Shown: piece after piece, positions 45,111 through 56,621 of the stretch
How the letters are laid out: every line of letters starts with the position of its first letter
Position numbering within the stretch: position 1 is the stretch's first letter
Assembly (NCBI RefSeq): GCF_947179515.1
Contig: NC_067488.1
Coordinates: forward strand, 39,467,342 to 39,531,341
DNA length: 64,000 bases
Direction: 5' to 3'
Source of the DNA: Apodemus sylvaticus
Taxonomy: Eukaryota > Chordata > Mammalia > Rodentia > Muridae
The notes under the pieces: generated by a model
Databases searched by the model: none
What the model was told of the DNA's origin: nothing
The model's input: only the letters and a program-made list of their open reading frames with translations
Translations under genes and position numbers: made by a program

Positions 45111-46200
45111 TTATAATAAACTGGTCACAAAGACTCTTCAATCAGCATTACAGTTAAATATGTTTAAGACCCTCTGGCAAATATGTAGGTGTCTATGGTT
45201 GTGGTGGTAGTGGTTATAGTAATAGTAGGGGAAATAGGGATGAGGATGAGTCCTTTGATCTTTCTTTTTTTTTATCCTTAACTGAAATGAATTATTAGTT
45301 TATGCATCAGAATATAAAATCTACAGCAATATTAGTCAGCTATCAGGGAGGCGATCATCTGTTGGGTTGGCTATAATAAGCCATATAGGAATGTCAAAGA
45401 GGCAAGTTCTTGGCCCACTTCAGTCCAACTTGGCAGTTTGTTTATTATTGAATATAAAACAGTACATATACCATTCAGAACATCTTCAGAGAAGCAACTA
45501 GTAGTATTCAGGCAGAAAAGATAGAAATTAATAAAATTTCTGCAATTTGGAGTCAGGAATTTAATGACTTAAGAGTTAAGGTTATTACTATTAATTTGTA
45601 CATTAAGTAATGTATTTCATATATAGCCATCAATTACTAAGACAGCATACATTTTTAAAACATTCCAGATTCAAGAACAAGAGGAGAGATGATTGTTCAA
45701 CCCCTTCTTTCTTAACCTTTATATCACAAGGCACATGGTGACGAAATACCAAAATCCACATATGAGTATATCTATAATTACTATGAAAATGTTGATTAAG
45801 ACTGAAGATAATAATTTTTCTCAAACATCTTGAAAATTAAAGAATGATGTAGACTGGGATGCATTCATTCTTAAATTTGAGATACATTATCCTATTCTCT
45901 CAATATTTCTTTAGGTCATCATCTCACCTATGAAGATAGTATGACACTAAAGTTATTGGAAAGACTTCAAGAGCTATTATAGCTCTGAGCATTGTAAAAC
46001 CTCTTACAGAGTTTATACTTAAAGCATTTGACTTTCCTTAATCTCTGTCTTGCCCCTAAATCCAGATTAATTTGAAGGATGACCTTTGGAAGAAAAACCT
46101 TTCTCAGAGGCAAATTATCAACCATGGAATGTTTACATTAAGACCTTTAACACTAAATGTCATGGTATATTCATATATTAATGATCAAAATGTAGATAAC
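45111..46200. other. Unassigned DNA with a diverged copy of the hairpin flank
   Basis: 45865-45953 repeats the sequence 44749-44835 with changes ('cattcttaaatttgaga', 'cctattctctc', 'tgaagatagtatg'). Nothing else is recognised. Confidence 0.55.
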
Positions 46201-46204
46201 TAGG

Positions 46205-46350
46205 TGAACAACTGTGGAACATGCCCACATTTGGCAGGCAAAGGCAGGAGAATGTTAAGAATTCAACGTCAACCTGGCCTACAAAGTAGGTTCCAGAATA
46301 ACCATCTCTACACAGCAAAAATCTGCTGCAAATGAAAAGAAAGGAAAGAA
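46205..46350 (+). repeat. Old B1 SINE, sense
   Basis: The blocks 'ggcaggcaaaggcaggagaat', 'aacctggcctacaaagtaggttccagaa' and 'ctacacagcaaaaat' follow B1 order. The A-rich tail carries 'gaaagg' words. Diverged. Confidence 0.7.
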
Positions 46351-47389
46351 ATAAAGGAGAAATTTCATTCAATTAAATTAGTCCTGGCAGTGAGTAAAGA
46401 AAAATATATCACCCATTAGGAAAACATAGGGAGATTTATTTTATCTGTACAGATGATTATGTTGAGTCTTATAAATAACCAATTTGATAATATCTCATGG
46501 CTATCATTTCTATACTAAAAGAGTTGGGAAAGACGTTGTGATATAGAGAAAATGGTTGCCTATACATATGATGTATCTCATTGCCTCATTGCTGAAAATC
46601 CCAGATGATTCTGAAGAAAGTCTGTTAAAATTTCAAACCTAACTATAAGAAAAGGTTGTCTGAGGGTGGACCGGGGAGAGGGACTAAAATATGGAGTGTA
46701 AAATATTAATCTATCAATCAATCAATCAAATTAATTAATTAATTAAAAAAGGATTGTATAATGATAAAAACATGGCTTTGACTTCCTTTTCTTCTAGGAG
46801 AAAGAATGAAAGAATTTCAAACTAGTCACCAACAGAGTGTTGACTTTAGATGCAATTGTAAAGGTGTGGAAGTGTCAACACGAATACTCCAACTATGGAA
46901 AAATTCTATGATTCTCCAGAACTCCACGACCATTGATGTCAAAGACACTAGCCAGCCATGAAAGAATGAGAGTTACTGAATCCTCACAAAACAATACATA
47001 ATCATTAAGTACCTTTACATTTCTCATGCTTCTGATCCATCATCTGTCTTTCATTTATACATTTCCCCATATATAACTAAAATATAAATTTTTCAGGTAA
47101 TAATATTTGATACTAGTCTTATCTCTCCACCTTAATTTCTGTGTTAATTTAGAAAATCTAGATTATCAATTTGAGGATGATATTGTTTTGTCTTCCCTTA
47201 TAATCTACAAATAAGAGCCCTCTGATCCACAATATTGTGGTAAGTACTGAATGAGTATCATATTGAAATAACTAGCACACAGAAAACACTAAAACCACAA
47301 ACTGAGCCTGAGTTTTGTTTTACTAATTATTATGGTAATGATAAATCCTTATTATTATGAGATAAACTGGAATAGCAGTCTCAGTTTTT
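46351..47389. other. Unassigned non-coding DNA
   Basis: Apart from the ATCA/ATTA tract at 46711-46746, nothing is recognised. The sequence before that tract (46665-46710) could be a LINE-1 3' tail. Confidence 0.45.
46711..46746. repeat. (ATCA)n-(ATTA)n microsatellite
   Basis: 'atcaatcaatcaatcaaattaattaattaa' style tract, possibly the tail of an eroded retrotransposon. Confidence 0.85.
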
Positions 47390-47600
47390 GTGATAATTAA
47401 CTTGTGTTGTTTTTGTGTTAAAATACCTAAAAAGAATCTAATGAAATAAAAGAAGGGTTTATTCTAGCTCAGAGAGGTGGGAGGAAATATATTCCATGAT
47501 AGTTGGAGCACAAGGCTGTCTGGGCAAAGTACATGCTGGATTAGTAGAAAAGAGAGAATAGGAAGTAGAGCATGACTATTTTTACAGAATATCTTTCTGG
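47390..47600 (+). repeat. Medium-reiteration rodent repeat, decayed copy
   Basis: The blocks 'gtgttaaaatacctaaaaagaa', 'ggtttattctagctcagag', 'ttccatgatagttggagcac' and 'agcatgactat' follow the order of the copy at 42193-42470. Old. Confidence 0.45.
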
Positions 47601-47664
47601 AGCTGTAAGATAATGGAGCAGTTAATAACACTTAGTGCTGTGTTACACTCTCTAGCCTGTATGT

Positions 47665-47840
47665 CTGTGCATTATGTATCTGAAGCCAGAAAAGCCAGGA
47701 GAAGGTGGCAGATCCCTTTGTAACTGTAGAGACAGATGGTTAAGAGTCACTGTGTGCATGCTAGGGAATCTGTGCAGGGCCACTGAAGGTAACATGCTCT
47801 TTCCATGTGCTTCCTCTTGTGACTGATCTCTCAGAAAAAG
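47665..47840 (-). repeat. B3-type SINE, antisense, decayed
   Basis: The complement order of B3 is seen: 'gccaggagaaggtggcagatccctttgtaactgtagagacagatggttaagag', then 'catgctagggaatctg'. The tRNA-derived head lies at the 47815-47840 side. Confidence 0.6.
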
Positions 47841-48957
47841 ATGACTTGCATAATCTCTGTGCAGTGACTGCTGATTCATCTAGGGCATTACTGGCTCAAC
47901 TTCTCACTTAGGCAGTTTTCATACTTATTGTGAAATGTCATTAACTTCTCTCTAAAGGAACATTCAAGCAGGAAAATATCTATTCCTCTTTCCTTTAGTA
48001 TTAACATAGCCTAGGAAAGTTGGAACTGGCTTAGTGAAAACACCATGAGCACACACACACACACACACAAGCACACATGCAATTACACAGAAAGTTGAAC
48101 CTAAGTTTCAAGTTCTATTTTAGAGAATAAATCTTCATTCTGCACTGCAGACCAGTATTTGCACTGCTCATGTGAGCATATATATCCAAGTGTAGTAGAC
48201 AGAAGAGATGTGCAAGTAAAACCATTTTATTAGGTAGCTGATGTCCATTTTATGGATCACTATAAATTTCATGAGAAGAAACGAAACTGAGAATTGATCA
48301 GTCTTATTCCATAGCCAGTGATAGTACTATAGGCAAGGTAATGACAAAGTAATTACCCTAGTTCGAACTCAAGGTCTAAACTTTTCTAATTTATTTTAAT
48401 GAAACACCATGCCCTGCTTACGTAAATCATATATTTCTATTACATTATTTGTTATAAAATGCCTATTTATATAGTTGAAAGGAAAATCTGGCAGCAAGGA
48501 AGTGCTGGTGGGGATAATTTTGAGTCCAGCCTTACTATTTGCATTAATAGAGGAAGAGAGTCTGTTGCATTTTAATGAAAATTTGAAATGAAACTAAATT
48601 AGGTATTGAAATTAAGTGCAATTTCTCAAGCTAAGAATAGGAAAAAAATAGATTGACTGGAGCTCTTTATAGCTTAGAGACATGAGAGTAAAAGTTTAAC
48701 ATAATTTAGTGATTCTTGATGTTTCTCTCCAGCTAGAGATATAATCTCTCCCTTGCCCTAATTGAGTTTCTCTATCTCACTCCTGTTAATAGTGATTAAA
48801 ATAAGATATTGGTCAAGTGGAAAAATGACCACAAATGTGTCCATGTTCTGTAGAGCTTTGGGCACTTTAAAATTGTTAAGATTTATGTTAAATTGACCTT
48901 TGTTGAGCTAATCCTAAAGAAGATGATAGATTAAAAAAATATCCCCAGCATATAATT
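47841..48957. other. Unassigned DNA with a short (CA)n
   Basis: CA tract at 48051-48080. 48480-48660 is repeat-free A+T-rich DNA. No gene is recognised. Confidence 0.5.
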
Positions 48958-49426
48958 TCAGATATTGCTCAGCAGTTAAAAGAACTTACTCCTCTTTCAG
49001 AGGACCTGGGTTAAGTTCCCAGTGCTCAAAAGTTTTACAACTGCTTGTAACTCAACTTCCAGGATGTCTTACACATAGTCCTGGCCTCTGAGGATACCAC
49101 ACTTTCTTTTTTTTTTTCAATTTATTGATATATTTATTTACATTTCAAATGATTTCCCCTTTTCTGGACCCCCACTCCCCAAAAGTCCCATCAGTCCCCT
49201 TCCCTCCCCCTGTTTTCCCACCCAACCCTTCCCACTTCCCTGTTCTGATTTTGTTCTATACTTCTTCACTGAGTCTTTCCAGAACAAGGGGACACTCCTC
49301 TGTTCTTGTACCTCATTTGATGTGTGGATTATGTTTTGGGTATTCCGGTTTTCTTATATTACACATACAACTATATAGGCACTGATCCATACACATGAAA
49401 TAAAATAAATCTTAAAAATCTTTTAT
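48958..49426 (+). repeat. B3 SINE, sense, interrupted by a LINE-1
   Basis: 48958-49105 carries the B3 head and middle ('attgctcagcagttaaaagaactta', 'cagaggacctgggttaagttcccag', 'cttgtaactcaacttccagga', 'ctggcctctgaggatacca'). 49360-49426 carries the end ('cacatacaact', 'catacacatgaaataaaataaatctta'). An antisense L1 fragment separates the two, so the B3 is the older of the pair. Confidence 0.82.
49106..49353 (-). mobile_element. LINE-1 3' UTR fragment, antisense, inserted in B3
   Basis: A T-run, then the complement of the L1-D/L1-C type 3' UTR: 'tttacatttcaaatgatttccccttt', 'cttcactgagtctttccagaac' and 'cctcatttgatgtgtggattatgttttgg'. The last matches 56366-56400 reversed. It was 5'-truncated on insertion. 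Only a very short (4-bp) candidate duplication is visible at the edges. Confidence 0.9.
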
Positions 49427-49745
49427 ACACCTCATGCAATATTGGTTGACTAAAGTTTATTGTATGTAATGCATCATGTAGGTACTAAGATCAAAAAGCA
49501 TAGAGAAAGAAATAGAGATTTGGATCATTCACTGATCTCAAAATAGCATGAAAGACACATAAGCCAGCCATAGTTAAAGTATAATATGTAACATGATATA
49601 ATAGAAGCATGTAGGATAATTTAGAATCTCAAACATGGAAATATCCACGGCTACCTGTGGGTAACACATGGTTTAAAGGATGGTGGAATGATAGTAAATA
49701 TTTTAAAGAGGGAGTTTGAGTAGTAGCTACTATATCTCTAAAGGA

Positions 49746-49746
<1 letters not shown>
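49427..49746. other. Unassigned A+T-rich DNA
   Basis: Nothing recognised. Confidence 0.5.

Positions 49747-49811
<65 letters not shown>
49747..49811. repeat. (TA)n microsatellite, ~32 units
   Basis: 65 bp of pure TA. A perfect palindromic tract of this length is likely to be highly unstable and prone to cruciform extrusion. Confidence 0.95.
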
Positions 49812-49815
<4 letters not shown>

Positions 49816-50020
49816 ATTCTCAAGCAACAGAAAGGATGGCAAATCATGCACCATGATAATATATCATGATCAATATAAATCAATATAAATGTTGTAAGCA
49901 CAGCATAGGCTTTGATCACTGTGTAACCAGAAGTCACTTTCTAAAGTCCGATTTTGTTTGTTTTCACATATTAACTGACTTTTATTTGATTAATGTGAAA
50001 ACATTTAAATAGTTATTTTT

Positions 50021-50215
50021 ATGGTTTTGATATGAAATGTCCTTCAAAGGTTTGCATAGTTAAAAACCAGTCTACAGCTGATGTTACTGTATGAGAAGGT
50101 TGTACAAATTTTTTAAAGTGAAGCCTTATTGGAGAAAGTGGGTTGCTGGGAGAGGGCTGATGTCTGATAGCTACACCCTACTTCCTGTCTGCTTTGTGCT
50201 TCTTGAAAGTCACTT
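50021..50215 (+). repeat. LTR-like rodent repeat, 5' part
   Basis: Opens 'tggttttgatatgaaatgtccttcaaaggtttgcatagtta', a form that resembles the start of MaLR-type LTRs, and runs to about 50215 where another repeat begins. No retroviral coding sequence is nearby. Confidence 0.45.
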
Positions 50216-50225
50216 GAACAAATTC

Positions 50226-50557
50226 TGACTTTATCAGTTGTAAAGGTTTTCCCAGAGATTGGCACAATTAAGAGGTGTGGCCTTGCTGGAGTAGGTGTGT
50301 CACTGTGGGTGTGGGCTTAAGACCCTCACCCTAGCTGCCTGCCTAGAAGTCAGTCTTCTACTAGCAACCTTCAGGTGATGACTTAGAACTCTCAGCTCTG
50401 CCACCATTATACCTACCTAGATGCTGCCATGCTCCCATCTTGATGGTGATGGATTGAACTTCTGAACCTGTAAGCCAGCCCAATTGAGTATTGTCCTTTA
50501 TTAGACTTGCCTTGGTCATGGTATTGGTTCACAGCAGTAAAACCTTAACTAAGACAA
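50226..50557 (+). repeat. LTR-like rodent repeat
   Basis: The blocks 'aagaggtgtggccttgctggagtaggtgtgtcactgtggg', 'cctagatgctgccatgc', 'gtaagccagcccaattgagta' and 'cagcagtaaaaccttaactaagaca' form one fairly complete copy. Partial copies lie at 1963, 25900 and 42471. It resembles a solitary LTR; family uncertain. Confidence 0.55.
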
Positions 50558-50908
50558 CTATGTAAGTCACAATCAACTCCCATTCTTCTTAATTTGCTTC
50601 TTGAAAGACATTGGGTCTGGACAATGAGAAAAAATAAATGAAACAAAAATATGGTACCACTTGTAATCATAATAACAAACATGAACACTAGACATTTGGA
50701 AAAGGTTTGTATGAGGAACTTGGTAGACTTTGTAATTTAATTAATTCGTTGTAAACAAGAAAGTCTGACTGAGAATGCAATTGCAGTTCTCTGTGGTTTG
50801 GAATAGTTGCCTGGGCACATGTTTTAGTCTTGAAGGTACAGAAAGACTGATGCTAATGCACTCAATGGTCAAAGACTGAATCTTATGCTGGCAGCAAAAC
50901 TGACATAT
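50558..50908. other. Unassigned non-coding DNA
   Basis: Nothing recognised before the L1-D insertion site. Confidence 0.5.
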
Positions 50909-50922
50909 AAGAATACAGGGTT
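50909..50922. repeat. Target-site duplication, left copy (L1-D)
   Basis: aagaatacagggtt, exact match to 56608-56621. Confidence 0.92.
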
Positions 50923-51253
50923 TGAGTCCAGAGGCCTCTGGCGGTAGAACTCAGACCTCTCTGCTTCCAGATCCAGATCAGCCTGGGCAGCAACACCACA
51001 TCTCCAGGTCCTGCAAGAGGTCAGAGGGGCTTCCGGGCAGCCAGCTGGGAGAAGTCGGTGTGCTCCGGTGAATCCAGCAGGCCCTAACAGGAGCCTTCAG
51101 GTGTCTGCTTCAGGATCTGAACAGCTTGGGCAACAGCACCCTGTCTCCAGGCAGTGCATGAGGTAAGCTGTGCACAAGAGGCCACTTGGAAAGGGGCAGC
51201 ATGCACTGGTGAGTCCAGCACTGACAAGAAAAACTAACACCAGTGAGAAATAG
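50923..51253 (+). promoter_or_regulatory. L1-D 5' UTR: single promoter dimer
   Basis: Corresponds to about 3833-4157 of L1-A: 'cagcctgggcagcaacaccacatctccaggtc', then 'aggtgtctgcttcaggatctgaacag', then 'actggtgagtccagcactgacaag' before the ATG. Only one dimer plus a short partial unit is present, so the element was copied from an internal start or has lost monomers. Promoter activity is inferred. Confidence 0.8.
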
Positions 51254-52468
51254 ATGGCAAAAGGCAAACGCATGAACGTCACTAACAGAAATCAAGGCAA
51301 TATGGCAACATTTGAACCCAATTCTCCTTTACCAGCATGCCCTGGATACCCCATCACACCAGTAAAACAAGATTTGGATTTAAAATCACTGGTCATGATG
51401 CTGGTACAGGAACACATGAAGGACATACTTAAAGAAATTCAGGAGAAAATGGATCAAAATTTAGAAGCCCTTCCAAGGAAAACACAAAAATCATTGAAAG
51501 AAATCCAGGAGAATACAAAAGCCAATAATGAGGAAATGCAAACAACACTTAAAGAAATACAGGAGAACTTTGGTCAACAGGCTGAGGTCATGAAAGAGGA
51601 AACACAACAATCTCTTAAAGAATTACAGGAAAACACAAACAAGCAAGTGAAGGAGCTAAGCAAAACCATCCAGGATCTAAAATCAGAAGTAGAAACAACT
51701 AAGAAAACTCAAAGGGAGACAACTTTGGAGATAGAAAGCCTTGGGAAGAAATCAGGGGACATAGATGCAAATATCAACAACAGAATACAAGAGATAGAAG
51801 AAAGAATCTCAGATGCTGAAGATACCATAGAAACCATGGATGGACTCAACAGTTAAAGAAAATGCAAAATGCAAAAAGCTTGTAACCCAAAATATCCAGG
51901 AAATCCAGGACACAATGAGAAGACCAAACCTAAGGATTATAGGCATAGATGAGAGTGAAGATTTACAACTTAAAGGGCCAGCAAATATCTTCAATAAAAT
52001 TATGGAAGAAAACTTCCCTAACCTAAAGAGAGAGATGCCCATGAATATACAAGAAGCCTTGTACAGAACTCCAAACAGACTGGACCAGAACAGAAATACT
52101 TCCTGTCACATACTAATCAAAACACAAAATGTACTAAACAAAGAAAGAATATTAAAGGCAGTAAGAGAAAAAGGCCAAGTAACATATAAAGGAAGACCTA
52201 TCAGAATCACAGCAGACTTTTCACCTGACACTATGAAGGCTAGAAGATCCTGGGCAGATCTCATGGAGACTCTAAGAGAACACAAATGCCAGCCAAAACT
52301 ACTATATCCAGCAAAACTCTCAATCACCACAGATGGAGAAACCAAAATATTCCATGACAAAACCAAGTTTACCCAATATCTATCCACAAACCGAGCCCTA
52401 CAAAGATAATAGGAGGAAAAATCCAATACAAGGAGGGAAACTTCACCCTGGAAAAAGCAAGATTGTAA
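51254..52468 (+). pseudogene. L1-D ORF1 remnant (ORF1p)
   Basis: ATG at 51254, directly after TAG, giving MAKGKRMNVTNRNQG. The first 200 codons hold a coiled coil with four LKEIQ/LKELQ blocks at residues 59, 81, 99 and 121. A 4-bp tandem duplication (atggatgg, near 51837) shifts the frame and stops it at 51856. The following frame, 51840-52409, is open for 189 codons and carries the RNA-binding and C-terminal domains (LRIIGIDESEDLQLKGPANIF; RPIRITADFSPDTMKARRSW). A 3-bp insertion near 52060 adds a residue (QEALYRTPN), and loss of one G near 52406 ends it early. Two small indels separate it from an intact ORF1. Confidence 0.94.
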
Positions 52469-52527
52469 CCTTCTTTCATCAAACCCAAAAGAAGTTAACC
52501 AATCAAATTTTAAAAATAACGTCAAAA

Positions 52528-55500
52528 ATGACAGGAAGTAACAATCACTATTCCTTAATATCTCTTAACATCAATGGACTCAATGTCCCAATAAAAAGAT
52601 ATAGACTAACTGACTGGATACCTAAACAGGACCCTACATTTTGCTGCTTACAGGAAACACACCTAAGGGTCAAAGACAAACACTACCTTAGAGTAAAAGG
52701 CTACAAGACAATTTTACAAGCAAATGATCTCAGGAAACAAGCTGGAGTAGCCATTTTAATATCAGATAAAATTGACTTTCAACCCAAAGTCATCAAAAGA
52801 GACTCTGAGGGACACTTCTTGCTGGTCAAAGGAAAAATACAACAAGAAGAACTCTCAATCCTGAACATCTATGCTCCAAATGCAAGGGCACTCTCTTTCG
52901 TAAAAGAAACTTTATTAAAGCTCAAAGTACACATTGCTACTAACACAATAATTGTGGGTGACTTCAACACTGCACTTTCCTCAATGGACCGATCAGGAAA
53001 ACAGAAACTAAACAGGGACACAATGAAACTAATTGAAGCTTTGGACCAATTAGGTTTAACAGATATATATAGAACATTCTATCCTAAAGCAAAAGAATAT
53101 ACCTTTTTCTCAGCACCTCATGGTACCTTCTCCAAAATCGACCATATAATTGGTCACAAGCCAGAGCTCAACAAATATAAGAAGATCGAACTAATCCCAT
53201 GCCTCCTATCAGATCACTATGGAGTAAAAGTGGTCTTCAATAGCAATAAAAACAACAGAAAACCCACATACACATTAAAACTGAACAATATTCTACTCAA
53301 TGATACCTTGGTCAAGGAAGAAATAAAGAAAGAAATTAAAGACTTTTTAGAACACAATGAAAATGAAGACACAACATACCCAAATCTATGGGACACAATG
53401 AAAGCAGTGCTAAGAGGAAAACTCATAGCCCTGAGTGCCTCCAAAAAGAAAGTGGAGAGAGCATACATTACCAGCTTAATGACACACCTGAAAGCCCTAG
53501 AACAAAAAGAAGCTATTTCACCCAGGAGGAGTAGAAGGCAGGAAATCATCAAACTCAGGGCCGAAATCAATCAAGTAGAAACAAAGAGAACCATACAAAG
53601 AATCAACAAAACCAGGAGCTGGTTCTTCCAGAAAATCAACAAGATAGATAAACCCTTAGCCAGACTGACCAAAGGGCACAGAGAAAGTATCCAAATTAAG
53701 AAACTTAGAAATGAAAAGGGAGATATAACAACAGAAACTGAGGAAATCCAAAAAATCATCAGATCCTACTACATGAACCTGTACTCAACACAACTGGAGA
53801 ATCTAGAGGAAATGGACAATTTCCTTGACAGATACAAAATACCAAAATTAAATCAGGACCAAATAGTTCATTTAAACAGTCCCATAATGCCTAAAGAAGT
53901 AGAAGGAGTCATAGAAAGTCTTCCAACCAAAAAAAGCACAGGACCAGATGGTTTCAGTGCAGAATTCTATCAGACCTTCAAAGAAGAGTTAACACCAATA
54001 CTCTTCAAACTATGCCACAAAATAGAAACAGAAGGAACACTACCCAATTCCTTCTATGAATCCACAATTACGCTGATACCAAAACCACACAAAGATCCAA
54101 CAAAGAAAGAGAACTTCAGACCAATTTCCCTTATGAACATCGATGCAAAAATACTCAATAAAATTTTTGCCAACCGAATCCAAGAACACATCAAAACGAT
54201 CATGCACCATGATCAAGTAGGCTTTATCCCGGGAATGCAGGGTTGATTCAATATACGGAAATCCATCAATGCAATCCACTACATAAACAAACTCAAAGAA
54301 AAAGCCACATGGTCATTTCATTGGATGCTGAAAAAGCATTTGACAAAATTCAGCATCCTTTCATGCTTAAAGTCTTGGAGAAAACAGGAATTCAAGGCCC
54401 ATACCTAAACATAGTAAAAGCAATATACAGCAAACCAGTAGCCAGCATCAAACTAAATGGAGAGAAACTTGAAGCAATCCCACTGAAATCAGGGACTAGA
54501 CTGGGCTGCCCCCTTTCTCCTTATCTTTTCAATATTGTACTTGCGGTACTAGCTTGGGCAATTTGACAACATAAGGAGGTCAAAGGGATACAAATTGGAA
54601 AGGAAGAAGTCAAACTATCATTATTTGCAGACGACATGATAGTCTACCTACGTGACCCAAAAAACTCCACTAGAGAGCTCCTACAGCTGATAAACAACTT
54701 CAGCAAAGTGGCAGGTTATAAAATCAACTCAAGCAAATCAGTGGCCTTCCTATACTCAAAGGATAAGCAGGCTGAGAAAGAAATTAGGGAAATGACCCCC
54801 TTCACAATAGCCACAAACAGTATAAAGTATCTTGGGGTGACCCTTACCAAACATGTGAAATATCTGTATAACAAGAACTTCAAGACTCTGAAGAAGGAAA
54901 TGGAAGAAGACTTCAAAAAATGGGAAAACCTCCCATGCTCATGGATCAGTAGAATCAATATAGTAAATATGGTCATTTTGCCAAAAGCAATATACAGATT
55001 CAATGCAATACCCATCAAAATCCCAACTCAATTCTTCACACAGTTAAAAAGAGCAATTATCAAATACATCTGGAATAACAAAAAACCCAGGATAGCTAAA
55101 ACTATTCTCAGCAACAAAAGAAAGTCTGGGGGAATCAGTATCCCTGACCTCAAGCAATACTACAGAGCAATAGTGTTAAAAACTGCATGGTATTGGTACA
55201 GTGACAGGCAGGAGGATCAATGGAACAGGATTGAAGATCCAGAAATGAACCCACACACCTATGGCCACTTGATCCTCGACAAAGAGACTGAAAACATCCA
55301 ATGGAAAAAAGATAGCCTTTTCAACAAATGGTGCTGGTTCAACTGGAGGTCAGCATGCAGAAGAATGCGAATTGATCCATACTTGTCTCCTTGTACTAAG
55401 CTCAAATCCAAATGGATCAAGGACCTCCACATAAAGCCAGACACTCTGAAGCTAATAGAAAAGAAACTGGGGAAGACCCTTGAGGACATCGGTACAGGGA

Positions 55501-56351
55501 GAAAGTTTCTGAACAGAACACCAATAGCATATGCTCTAAGATCAAGAATTTACAAATGGGACCTCATAAAACTACAAAGTTTCTGTAAGGCAAAGGACAC
55601 CATCAAGAGGACAAATCGGCAACCAACAAATTGGGAAAAGATCTTCACCAATCCTACATCAGATAGAGGACTAATATCCAATATATATAAAGAACTCAAG
55701 AAGTTAGACTCCAGAAAACCAAACAACCCTATTAAAAATGGGGTACAGAGTTAAACAAAGAATTCTCATCTGAAGAACTTCGGATGGCAGAGAAGCATCT
55801 TAAAAAATGCTCAACTTCATTAGTCATTAGGGAAATGCAAATCAAAACAACCCTGAGATTTCACCTTATACCAGTCAGAATGGATAAGATTAAAAATTCA
55901 GGAGACAGCAGGTGTTAGAGAGGGTGTGGAGAAAGAGGAACACTCCTCCACTGCTGGTGGGTTTGCAAATTGGTACAGCCACTCTGGAAATCAGTCTGGC
56001 GGTTCCTCCGAAAACTGGGCACCTCACTTGCAGAAGATCCTGCTATACCACTCCTGGGCATATACCCAGAGGATCCCCCACCATGTAATAAGGATACATA
56101 CACTACTATGTTCATGGCAGCCCTATTTATAGTTGCCAGATGCTGGAAAGAACCCAGGTATCCCTCAACAGATGAGTCGATGCAAAAAAATATGGTATAT
56201 CTACACAATGGAGTACTATTCAGCCATTAGAAACAATGAATTCATGAAATTCTTAGGCAAATGGATGGTGCTAGAGAACATCATACTATGTGAGGTAACC
56301 CTGACTCAAATGGTGAATCATGGTATGCACTCACTAATAAGTGGATATTAA
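52528..56351 (+). pseudogene. L1-D ORF2 remnant with complete endonuclease domain
   Basis: Start ATG at 52528 ([10 protein letters not shown]); the frame is also open 65 codons further upstream across the ORF1 tail. The 573-codon frame to 54246 carries the full AP-like endonuclease. All key positions agree with known L1 endonuclease numbering: N14, E43 (QETHL), Y115, D145 and N147 (VGDFNT), D205 (KIDHIIGH), D229 and H230 (LLSDH). TGA at 54244-54246 replaces the Trp codon in GMQGW. A one-base loss near 54298 shifts the frame. RT motif A ([12 protein letters not shown]) and FADD (54624-54635) are intact. Further lesions are AGA-to-TGA near 54564, a one-base loss near 55736, TAG at 55916 and a shift near 56190. 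It ends HSLISGY. Confidence 0.95.
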
Positions 56352-56607
56352 CCTAGAAAACTGGAATACCCAAAACATAATCCACACATCAAATGATGTA
56401 CAAGAAGAAACGAGGAGTGGCCCCTTGTTCTGGAAAGACTCAGTGAAGCAGTATTCGGCAAAACCAGAATGGCGAAGTGGGAAGGGGTGGGTGGAAGGAC
56501 GGGGGAGAGAAGGGGGCTTGGGGGACTTTCGGGGAGTGGGGGGCTAGAAAAGGGGAAATCATTTGAAATGTAAATAAAAAATATATCGGGGAAAAAAAAG
56601 AAAAAAA
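56352..56607 (+). other. L1-D 3' UTR and tail
   Basis: The blocks 'aatacccaaaacataatccacacatcaaatgatgtac' and 'gttctggaaagactcagtg' are followed by a long G-rich polypurine stretch (56470-56545) and 'aaatcatttgaaatgtaaataaaa'. Same type as the L1-C 3' UTR and different from L1-A. Confidence 0.9.
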
Positions 56608-56621
56608 AAGAATACAGGGTT
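56608..56621. repeat. Target-site duplication, right copy (L1-D)
   Basis: Exact 14-bp partner of 50909-50922. Confidence 0.92.

Larger units (their letters stand above)
50923..56607 (+). mobile_element. L1-D: full-length LINE-1, best preserved, inactive
   Basis: About 5.7 kb: 5' UTR (50923-51253), ORF1 remnant (51254-52468), ORF2 remnant (52528-56351), 3' UTR and A-rich tail, with an exact 14-bp target-site duplication. The 5' UTR holds one promoter dimer of the same kind as L1-A. Lesions are few: single stops and 1-4 bp indels. The complete endonuclease domain remains open, which makes it the youngest-looking L1 in the window. It still lacks intact ORFs. Confidence 0.96.
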
